Below, piece after piece: positions 49,797-55,892 of a stretch of 55,892 bases of DNA. The notes beneath the pieces are model-generated. The model was not told the origin of the DNA, made no database searches, and worked only from the letters and a program-made list of their open reading frames with translations. Source of the stretch: Avimonas intestinalis (lineage in GTDB: Bacteria; Bacillota; Clostridia; Oscillospirales; Acutalibacteraceae); assembly GCA_904380375.1 (NCBI GenBank), contig CAJFID010000020.1, positions 1-55,892 of the forward strand, read 5' to 3'. The position numbers and the translations under genes were made by a program. Each line of letters opens with the position of its first letter. Within the stretch, counting starts at the first letter, position 1.

Positions 49797-51421
49797 TCCG
49801 AATCAGCAATCTTTCCCTCCCCCTTTCTTATACCGCGCAGGATCTGCGCGCGGCGGTCTGCCGGCTGCTCCGGGTGAAGGAGGGCGACATCCGTACCCTG
49901 CGCCGTGCCAGGGTATCGATTGACGCGCGGCATAAGGAGCGCCTTTGCTTTGTGGTGTCGGTTGATGTGGCCCTTGCCGCCGGCGAGGCCGCGGCCGTCC
50001 GTCGTTGCAAGGGCGGGCAGGCAAAGCTTCTGGACGAAACGCCTTATGCGCCGCCGGTCCTCGCGGCTTCCCCTCGGCACGCCCTGCGACCGGTGGTGGT
50101 GGGAAGCGGCCCGGCCGGGCTGTTTGCCGCGCTGGTGCTGGCCCGCGCGGGACTGCGCCCCCTCCTGCTGGAACGGGGCCGCCCGGTGGAAGAGCGGCAG
50201 CAGGATGTGGAACGCTTCCGCCGTACCGGCGTGCTTGATCCGGCTTCCAACGTCCAGTTTGGGGAGGGTGGCGCCGGTACCTTTTCGGACGGCAAGCTGA
50301 ATACCGGCATTAAAAACCCCCGCTGCCGCTTCGTCCTGGAGGAGCTGGCCGCCGCGGGAGCCCCGGAACGCATCCTGTGGCAGGCAAAGCCGCACGTCGG
50401 CACCGATAAGCTGCGGGTGGCGGTGCGGGGCCTGCGGGACGCCATCCAGGCGGCGGGAGGGGAAATCCTCTTTTCCCACTGCGTGCGGGAGCTTTTGATA
50501 GAACGAGGGGCGCTGCGGGGCCTACGGGTGGATACGCCGGCCGGTGAAAAGGAACTGGAGGCCGATCGGCTGATTTTGGCCATCGGCCACAGCGCGCGGG
50601 ATACGATCTCCACGCTCTGCCGGCAGGGCCTGGCCATGGAGCCGAAGCCCTTTGCGGTTGGGGTGCGGATTGAGCATCCCCGGGAGATGATTGACCGGAG
50701 CCAGTACGGGCGCTTTGCCGGCCATCCTGCGCTGGGGGCGGCGGATTACAAGCTGGCGGTCCATCCGCGGGACGGACGGGGCGTGTATACCTTCTGCATG
50801 TGTCCGGGCGGGGTGGTAATCGCCGCCGCTTCCGAGGAAGGCGGCGTGGTGGTCAACGGGATGAGCGAATCGGCGCGGGATGCGGAAAATTCCAACAGCG
50901 CGCTGCTCGTAGGGGTGAACCCCGGCGATTTCCAGACGGACGAAGCGTCGGCGGCCGACCCGCTGGCGGGGCTGGCCTTCCAGCGCCGGATAGAGCGGGC
51001 GGCCTTCCGCCTAGGAGGGGGAGGATACCGCGCGCCGGCCCAGCTGGTCGGGGACTTCCTAGCCAGGCGTGCGTCCACGAGGTTTGGGGATGTAAAGCCG
51101 TCTTACTTGCCGGGTATAGCGCCCAGCGATTTGCGGGAGTGCCTGCCTGGCTTTGTGGCGGATTCGCTGCGCGCCGCTATCCCGTTGATGGGACGGCAGC
51201 TCGCCGGGTTTGACCGGGCGGACGCGGTGCTGACCGGCGTGGAATCCCGCAGCTCCTCCCCGGTGCGGATCCTGCGGGACAGTAGGGCGCAGGCTTCGCT
51301 TGCCGGTGTTTTCCCCTGTGGAGAGGGAGCCGGCTATGCAGGCGGCATTGTTTCCGCAGCGGCGGACGGCATAGTCTGCGCCGAAAAGCTGATGGAATCC
51401 ATTGCCGGCGCTTCGGATTAA
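49793..51421 (+). CDS. FAD-dependent dehydrogenase-like protein (COG2509 type)
   Basis: This 542-residue protein has a small N-terminal domain (residues 1-95) and an FAD-binding region with GSGPAGLFAALVLARAG followed by QFGEGGAGTFSDGKL, the hallmark of the COG2509 uncharacterised FAD-dependent family. It ends GAGYAGGIVSAAADG. The start overlaps the stop of the HI0933-like gene, so the two flavoproteins are translated together. Substrate unknown; a role in reductive metabolism of an unsaturated compound is possible but unproven. Confidence 0.9.
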   Translation: MIRISNLSLPLSYTAQDLRAAVCRLLRVKEGDIRTLRRARVSIDARHKERLCFVVSVDVALAAGEAAAVRRCKGGQAKLLDETPYAPPVLAASPRHALRPVVVGSGPAGLFAALVLARAGLRPLLLERGRPVEERQQDVERFRRTGVLDPASNVQFGEGGAGTFSDGKLNTGIKNPRCRFVLEELAAAGAPERILWQAKPHVGTDKLRVAVRGLRDAIQAAGGEILFSHCVRELLIERGALRGLRVDTPAGEKELEADRLILAIGHSARDTISTLCRQGLAMEPKPFAVGVRIEHPREMIDRSQYGRFAGHPALGAADYKLAVHPRDGRGVYTFCMCPGGVVIAAASEEGGVVVNGMSESARDAENSNSALLVGVNPGDFQTDEASAADPLAGLAFQRRIERAAFRLGGGGYRAPAQLVGDFLARRASTRFGDVKPSYLPGIAPSDLRECLPGFVADSLRAAIPLMGRQLAGFDRADAVLTGVESRSSSPVRILRDSRAQASLAGVFPCGEGAGYAGGIVSAAADGIVCAEKLMESIAGASD

Positions 51422-51439
51422 CGCAGGGCTGGCGGCGAT

Positions 51440-51472
51440 GGCCCCGCTTGCACGCGGGGGGCTGTTTTTTCA
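51440..51472 (+). terminator. Terminator between flavoproteins and lipase
   Basis: A GC-rich hairpin (GCCCCGC with GCGGGGGGC, 51441-51462) is followed by TTTTTT, 19 bases after the stop. Confidence 0.7.
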
Positions 51473-51513
51473 CAGGTATTGCGGGTATTCACAGGCAAAG
51501 GCAAGGAGATGGC

Positions 51514-52719
51514 ATGAGACAGCGAAGAAAAACTGAGGGATACGGCCTGGTGCTGGCCGGAGGAGGCTGTAAAGGGGTTTACCAGATCGGCGCGTGGCGT
51601 GCGATACGGGAGCTGGGGCTCCCGATAGAATGCGTGGTCGGCACCTCCGTTGGGGCGATGAACGGCGCGCTGGTGGTGATGGGATGCTACGAAGGAGCGG
51701 TCGCACTTTGGAAAAATATGAGTATAGAGAAGGGGTTCCGGCTTCCCGAGCCCCTGAAGGTGCCGGATAACCTGTTCAGCTTAAAAAACGCCCATGTGCT
51801 GTTAAAGGAGCTGTGGAAGAACCACGGGCTGGATATTTCCCCTCTCCGCCATAAGCTGGAACAGCTTATTGATGAGGATACGCTGCGCGCCTCGCCGATA
51901 GAATATGGGCTGGTCACCTTTGAATTGACCAGGAAGAAGGGGAGAGAGCTTTACAAGGATCGGATCCCTGAAGGGCGGCTGATGGACTATATCATGGCCA
52001 GCGCCGCCTATCCTGGGCTGAAGCGGCCGGAAATTGACGGGAAATCGTTTTTGGACGGCGGGCTGTACGATAACGTCCCAGTGAAAATGCTGCTGTGCCG
52101 CCATGCGGACAACATCGTGGTGGTGAATATCGGGGAGACCGATCTTCCCGCCGACCTACCTGCCGGCCTGAACCTGCATTATATCAAGCCGAAGGAATCC
52201 CTGGGCAAAGCGTTTGCCTTCAGCCCGGAAACGGCGGAAACCAAAATGGAGATGGGCTGGTTTGATACCATGCGCTCCTTTGGAAGGCTGGCAGGGGAAT
52301 GGATGTATTTCAGCCCCATCGAATACCGCAGCCTTCAGGCGGAGCTGGGGGAGGAGACGGTCAGCGGCCTGGAGCACGCCGCCCGGCTGTATGGGCTGGA
52401 TAACCTCCGGCGGTGCTCCACCGCCGCCTTTATCCGGGAGCTGTGGGAGTGCGACCGTATTTCCCGGGAAAAATACCGGGCTTTGCGCTCCCGTACGGAT
52501 TACCCGGCGATGGCGAAGGGGCTGTATGCCGGCCGATTTAAGGAGCATAAGCTGACAAGCGATTTGCTTTTACAGCTTGCCGAAGACCTGGTCGCCGGCA
52601 AAGACCGGCCCAAGCTCCTTGAAATGGCGCGCCGGGCAGCGCCCGACCTGCTGCGCGCGGCTCAGGCGATGGAAACCCTGCGCCGCCGCTTGGCGCCGGC
52701 AGAATCTGCCGGCGCCTGA
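51514..52719 (+). CDS. Patatin-like phospholipase
   Basis: This 401-residue protein has the patatin Ser-Asp dyad: oxyanion-hole GGGCKGVYQIGAW near the N-terminus, the nucleophile serine in GTSVGAMNG, and the catalytic Asp in DGGLYDNVP. It should hydrolyse acyl esters of phospholipids or other lipids in the cytoplasm or at the membrane. The extra C-terminal 170 residues are helical and of unknown role. AAGGAGA lies upstream of ATG 51514. A short intergenic region with a promoter separates it from the hydrogenase cluster. Confidence 0.9.
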   Translation: MRQRRKTEGYGLVLAGGGCKGVYQIGAWRAIRELGLPIECVVGTSVGAMNGALVVMGCYEGAVALWKNMSIEKGFRLPEPLKVPDNLFSLKNAHVLLKELWKNHGLDISPLRHKLEQLIDEDTLRASPIEYGLVTFELTRKKGRELYKDRIPEGRLMDYIMASAAYPGLKRPEIDGKSFLDGGLYDNVPVKMLLCRHADNIVVVNIGETDLPADLPAGLNLHYIKPKESLGKAFAFSPETAETKMEMGWFDTMRSFGRLAGEWMYFSPIEYRSLQAELGEETVSGLEHAARLYGLDNLRRCSTAAFIRELWECDRISREKYRALRSRTDYPAMAKGLYAGRFKEHKLTSDLLLQLAEDLVAGKDRPKLLEMARRAAPDLLRAAQAMETLRRRLAPAESAGA

Positions 52720-52815
52720 GGCGGGCCGCCGGATCCGGGAGGAAGGCTTTGCCGCCCCCGCTGCTCCCGAAATGTATCCGGCCGGCGAGCGTTAGCTGGC
52801 TTTTGCACAAAATTG

Positions 52816-52844
52816 TTGCGCGAAAAAGAAAAAAAGAGTATACT
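52816..52844 (+). promoter_or_regulatory. Candidate promoter of the sensory-hydrogenase cluster
   Basis: TTGCGC (52816-52821) and TATACT (52839-52844) are 17 bp apart, 100 bp before the first DRTGG gene. The -35 match is weak. Confidence 0.45.
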
Positions 52845-52943
52845 ATGGGAAAGCGCAGGCAGCGAAGCCGCATCGGCGGCTTGGATAGCGTGCTCTTGTG
52901 AAAATTGCCTTGAGTAATAACGGAAAGCCGGGAGGAATGGCAG

Positions 52944-53288
52944 ATGACGATTGCCGACGTACGGGATATTCTGCAAGCAACCGTAGTCACAGGCGAGGAG
53001 CGCCTGGAAACCGAGGTGCACAACGCCTGCGGCAGCGATATGATGAGCGACGTCCTGGCGTTTGTCAAAGACCAGTCGGTGCTGCTGACCGGCTTGGTCA
53101 ATACCCAGGTGGTCCGCACAGCGGACATGATGGATATGGTTTGCATCGTTTTTGTCCGCGGCAAGGAGCCTGGGCCGGAGATGGTGGAGCTGGCGGCCGA
53201 CCGGGGGATTGTGCTAATGAAGTCCCCTCTGCGGATGTTTACAGCCTGCGGCCTGCTGTATGAGAAGGGCCTGCGGGGCGGAAACTGA
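52944..53288 (+). CDS. DRTGG-domain protein
   Basis: This 114-residue protein matches the DRTGG domain found next to [FeFe] hydrogenase genes and in some phosphotransacetylases and CBS proteins: TIADVRDILQATVVTGEE at the start, NACGSDMMSDVLAF in the core and VLMKSPLRMFTACGLLYEKGL at the end. The domain has no known catalytic activity and is thought to be a small ligand or protein-binding module. GGAGG precedes the ATG. It opens a four-gene cluster with a GHKL ATPase, a hydrogenase-like protein and a second DRTGG protein. Confidence 0.88.
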   Translation: MTIADVRDILQATVVTGEERLETEVHNACGSDMMSDVLAFVKDQSVLLTGLVNTQVVRTADMMDMVCIVFVRGKEPGPEMVELAADRGIVLMKSPLRMFTACGLLYEKGLRGGN

Positions 53289-53300
53289 GCCGGAGAGGGT

Positions 53301-53732
53301 GTGCGAGAAGTGAGTATCAAGCTGCACTACGATGTCCCGGGCGATGATTTTACCCGCGCGGGGGAGGCCTCCGGCCTGGTCAAGCGCAAGCTCAAGCAGT
53401 TGGGCTTTTCGCCGGATGTGATTCGTCGGGTCGCCATTGCGATGTACGAAGGGGAAATCAACATGGTTATCCATGCCGGCGGCGGGCAGATTGATGTGGA
53501 AATCCTTCCCGACCGGGTGATAGCGGTGCTGGCCGACCAGGGACCCGGTATCCCCGATGTTGAACAGGCGATGCAGGAAGGGTGGTCCACCGCACCGGAC
53601 AACGTGCGCTCGCTCGGCTTTGGGGCGGGCATGGGGCTGCCGAATATCAAGAAATATTCCGATACATTGGATATCGCCACCAAGGTGGGCGAAGGGACGA
53701 CGCTGACGGTAACGGTTTTTATGAAAAGCTGA
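53301..53732 (+). CDS. Small GHKL ATPase (RsbW/anti-sigma-like)
   Basis: This 143-residue protein is a lone histidine-kinase-like ATPase domain. The N-box asparagine is in YEGEINMVIHA, G1 is DQGPGIPD and G2 is GFGAGMGLPNIKKYSD. It resembles RsbW/RsbT serine kinases that act on a partner protein. The GTG start follows GGAGAGGG. It lies 12 bp after the DRTGG gene and before the hydrogenase-like gene; a hairpin terminator then intervenes. A kinase in signal transfer from the hydrogenase is plausible. Confidence 0.88.
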   Translation: MREVSIKLHYDVPGDDFTRAGEASGLVKRKLKQLGFSPDVIRRVAIAMYEGEINMVIHAGGGQIDVEILPDRVIAVLADQGPGIPDVEQAMQEGWSTAPDNVRSLGFGAGMGLPNIKKYSDTLDIATKVGEGTTLTVTVFMKS

Positions 53733-53778
53733 ATTTTAATCCGCAGGCGGAATAGAAGGCGGAACAGAAAACGGGAAG

Positions 53779-53806
53779 CAGGCGGCGGGTTGTCCGCCTG
53801 TTTTTC
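53779..53806 (+). terminator. Intrinsic terminator inside the sensory-hydrogenase cluster
   Basis: CAGGCGG (53779-53785) and CCGCCTG (53794-53800) pair around an 8-base loop and are followed by TTTTT. It lies just upstream of the TTG start of the hydrogenase-like gene, so it may attenuate expression of the downstream genes. Confidence 0.65.
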
Positions 53807-53827
53807 CATCCGGGAGGCGAAGCGGTC

Positions 53828-55171
53828 TTGGAAAACAAGGAAAATAAGGACCGGTTTTTCCATTCGGTCACTCTTGATAAGGATTTATGTGTTGGCTGCA
53901 CCAACTGCATTAAACGGTGCCCGACCCAGGCGATCCGGGTGCGGGACGGGCAGGCGCGCATTATCTCGGAGCGGTGCATTGACTGCGGCGAGTGCGTGCG
54001 GGTATGTCCCCACCACGCCAAAAAAGCGCGGCACGACAGCCTGACGATGCTGGAGGACTATCGGTACCGGGTAGCGCTTCCCGCCCCTGCCCTGTACGGG
54101 CAGTTCAACCATCTGGACGACATCGATTTTGTCTTAAACGGCCTGAAGGCGATGGGGTTTGACGATGTGTTTGAGGTGGCGCGCGGCGCGGAAATCGTGT
54201 CCGACGCGACCCGGCAGCTCCTGATGGACGGGAAGCTGAAAAAGCCGGTGATTTCCTCGGCCTGCCCGGCAGTGGTACGGCTGATCCGGGTGCGCTTTCC
54301 CGACCTGTGCGAGCATGTCCTGCCCCTCAAGGCGCCGATGGAGGTGGCGGCGATGCTCGCGCGCCGGGCGGCGGTGGAAAAAACCGGCTTGAAGCCGGAG
54401 GAAATCGGCATCTTCTTCCTTTCCCCCTGCGCAGCCAAGGTGACCGACGTGAAGGTGCCGATCGGGGTGGAGCGCTCCAATGTGGACGGGGTGCTGGCCA
54501 TCAGCGATATTTATCCCCGCCTGGTAAGCAAAATGAACAAGCTGGAAACGCTGGAGCCGATCGCCCATTCCGGGATCATCGGGGTGGGCTGGTCGTCGAT
54601 CGGCGGGGAAGCGGCCGGCCTGCTCAACGAAAACCACCTGGCGGCGGACGGGATTGACAACGTCATCAAGGTGCTGGAGGAGCTGGAGGACGAAAAGCTC
54701 CAGGAGCTGGATTTTATTGAGCTGAACGCCTGTGCGGGCGGCTGCGTGGGCGGCATCTTTACGGCGGAAAACGGCTATGTGGCCCGCGCCCGGATCCAGC
54801 GGCTGCGCAAATACCTGCCGGTTTCCTGCTCCCGGCTGGAGGACGCGGGCAGCATGGATTCCCTGGAATGGACGCAGCCTCTGGAATTTGCGCCGGTGAT
54901 GAAGCTGGCGGAAAATGTGGAGGACGCGATGCGGCTGATGTCCGAGATCGACGAGCTCTGCGAGCGGCTCCCGCAGCTGGACTGCGGTTCCTGCGGCGCG
55001 CCGACCTGTCGCGCGCTGGCGGAGGATATCGTGCGCGGCCTGGCAAGGGAGACCGACTGTATCTTCCGGATGCGCCGGCAGATCCAGGATATCGCCAGTC
55101 AGCTCTCCCAGATGGAGGGCTCCCTGCCGGGTGAAGAATCCGGGAGGCGGGCAGGCGGCCGGGAGGAATAG
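53828..55171 (+). CDS. Sensory-type [FeFe] hydrogenase-like protein (PAS-less)
   Basis: This 447-residue protein starts at TTG after GGGAGG. An N-terminal two-cluster ferredoxin (Cys21/24/27/31 and Cys50/53/56/60) is followed by an H-domain with SSACP (143-147), FLSPCAAK (Cys201) and NACAGGC (Cys302, Cys306), then a C-terminal [4Fe-4S] motif LDCGSCGAPTC (386-394) and Cys411, and a short helical tail. The first cysteine of the usual TSCCP is Ala145, as in sensory hydrogenases. PAS domains typical of group C are absent, so a group D-like sensor is likely. It probably senses H2 or redox rather than producing H2. Its partners are the adjacent GHKL ATPase and DRTGG proteins. Confidence 0.9.
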   Translation: MENKENKDRFFHSVTLDKDLCVGCTNCIKRCPTQAIRVRDGQARIISERCIDCGECVRVCPHHAKKARHDSLTMLEDYRYRVALPAPALYGQFNHLDDIDFVLNGLKAMGFDDVFEVARGAEIVSDATRQLLMDGKLKKPVISSACPAVVRLIRVRFPDLCEHVLPLKAPMEVAAMLARRAAVEKTGLKPEEIGIFFLSPCAAKVTDVKVPIGVERSNVDGVLAISDIYPRLVSKMNKLETLEPIAHSGIIGVGWSSIGGEAAGLLNENHLAADGIDNVIKVLEELEDEKLQELDFIELNACAGGCVGGIFTAENGYVARARIQRLRKYLPVSCSRLEDAGSMDSLEWTQPLEFAPVMKLAENVEDAMRLMSEIDELCERLPQLDCGSCGAPTCRALAEDIVRGLARETDCIFRMRRQIQDIASQLSQMEGSLPGEESGRRAGGREE

Positions 55172-55278
55172 CGGGAGGTCCGCGGGACGAAGAACGTCCG
55201 GGAATTTTATAGTGATATATACCGCAGCGCGCTCCGGAGCCGAAGGAGGCGTGAAGAGGCGGCGAAGGAGGGCTTTTG

Positions 55279-55623
55279 ATGGAGGCAACGTTAACGGTTG
55301 AGACGCTGGCTGAAGCGATGGGGCTGGAGACGGTTTTGCCGGGCGATTCATCCCGCGAGGTGAAAGGCGGATACTGCGGCGATCTGCTCAGTTGGGTGAT
55401 GGGCCGCGCGCAGGAGGGGGATGCCTGGATCACCGTGATGGGAAATGTGAACGCCGTCGCCGTGGCGGTGCTAGCCGATACCGCCTGCATTATCCTGGCG
55501 GAGGATTCCCCCCTTGATGACGACGCGAGGGAGCGCGCCCTGGCACAGGATGTCCCGGTGCTGCGCAGCGCCAAGGATACCTTTACCTTGGCGGTGGAGC
55601 TGGGCCGGCTGCTGGGCCGGTGA
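55279..55623 (+). CDS. DRTGG-domain-like protein
   Basis: This 114-residue protein resembles the first DRTGG protein: TVETLAEAMGLETVLPG at the start, GGYCGDLLSWVMGRAQEGDAW in the core (the domain's G-x-SD-x2-S region) and PVLRSAKDTFTLAVELGRLL at the end. AAGGAGG lies 10 bases upstream of the ATG. It is the last complete gene in the window. In clostridial clusters of this kind a PHP phosphoesterase or further redox genes often follow, but the window ends before any clear next gene. Confidence 0.85.
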   Translation: MEATLTVETLAEAMGLETVLPGDSSREVKGGYCGDLLSWVMGRAQEGDAWITVMGNVNAVAVAVLADTACIILAEDSPLDDDARERALAQDVPVLRSAKDTFTLAVELGRLLGR

Positions 55624-55892
55624 TCCTCCGCCCGCCGTCCCGAGGGCCGGCAGCCCTTGTGCATGCCTGCCGGCGCGAGGAATCCGCGCTTTTTCGGCGG
55701 CTTGGCACGGGGAATACCGCGGAAAGGCGCCCTGTACTACCGTCTGTGTCTGTCCGGCAGGCGATACCAAAGCCGGGAAGGCGGAAAATCCAGTGAAAGA
55801 TTAACTATAAGAAGTCAAGCCGCAAAAAGGATGGTGGTGGCGAAAAAAGATGATTCAAAAAGGGTATAGCAAAGCAGAGGCGCTGGAAGGCC

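Noticed and set aside
55624..55849. Riboswitch-like sequence after the second DRTGG gene
   Set aside because: Some inverted repeats exist (CCGGC/GCCGG), but I could not match any class with a conserved core.
55850..55892. Possible start of a next gene (MIQKGYSKAEALEG) running off the end
   Set aside because: Only 14 codons are visible and no clear ribosome site precedes the ATG, so it cannot be told from chance.

Overview
The window looks like chromosomal DNA of a GC-rich, strictly anaerobic Clostridia member, most like the Oscillospiraceae/Ruminococcaceae. Reasons: a Hnd-type trimeric [FeFe] hydrogenase operon, a second (sensory-type) [FeFe] hydrogenase cluster, Firmicutes T-box leaders before ileS and tyrS, a lysine riboswitch, a yybP-ykoY leader, TagD/LicD/VanZ surface genes, clean Shine-Dalgarno sequences and housekeeping-type promoters (TTGACA, 17 bp, TATAAT). 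I see no rRNA, tRNA, CRISPR array, transposase or integrase. The placement is inferred from gene content only.

Layout. 0.1-4.1 kb: a run of four small housekeeping enzymes (HD hydrolase, prolyl-tRNA editing protein, C_GCAxxG_C_C redox protein, YfbR-like deoxynucleotidase), then a two-TM protein with a perfect 48-bp tandem duplication and a lipoprotein. 4.1-9.4 kb: Hnd-like NAD-linked hydrogenase operon (NuoE-like, GHKL ATPase, HndB, NuoF-like, HydA) behind a candidate Rex operator. 9.7-20.1 kb: polysaccharide cluster: three GT4 glycosyltransferases, VanZ, LicD, TagD, Wzy, Wzx, a decayed 3' remnant of the initiating sugar-phosphate transferase, and a UDP-sugar dehydrogenase.

20.4-27.4 kb (minus strand): T-box/ileS, a precorrin-2 dehydrogenase with a structured leader, and a cobT-cobS-cobC set for the lower ligand of cobalamin. 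27.5-30.2 kb: flavin reductase, DivIVA-like coiled-coil protein, an unpaired fumarase/tartrate dehydratase beta subunit and a PC4-like protein. 30.3-33.5 kb (minus): lysine riboswitch-asd-dapA-dapB. Then queA, an AT-rich singleton gene of unknown function (34979-36121), and mntP behind a yybP-ykoY manganese riboswitch.

37.4-41.2 kb: an HxlR regulator divergent from an NAD(P)-binding protein and a degenerate metallo-beta-lactamase-fold protein; a PPOX-ferredoxin fusion; a membrane protein. 41.2-45.1 kb: T-box/tyrS, then a DegT aminotransferase and sugar-isomerase pair (minus). 45.4-52.7 kb: a P-type Ca2+ ATPase, two FAD-dependent oxidoreductases and a patatin-like lipase. 52.9-55.6 kb: DRTGG protein, GHKL ATPase, sensory-type [FeFe] hydrogenase without a PAS domain, second DRTGG protein. 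The two hydrogenase loci at the window's ends both carry a small GHKL ATPase; one presumably balances NADH/ferredoxin against H2, the other probably senses H2 or redox state.

All names come from reading the translated sequences and remembered family motifs; no database search was run. Promoters and operators are consensus matches, not mapped sites.
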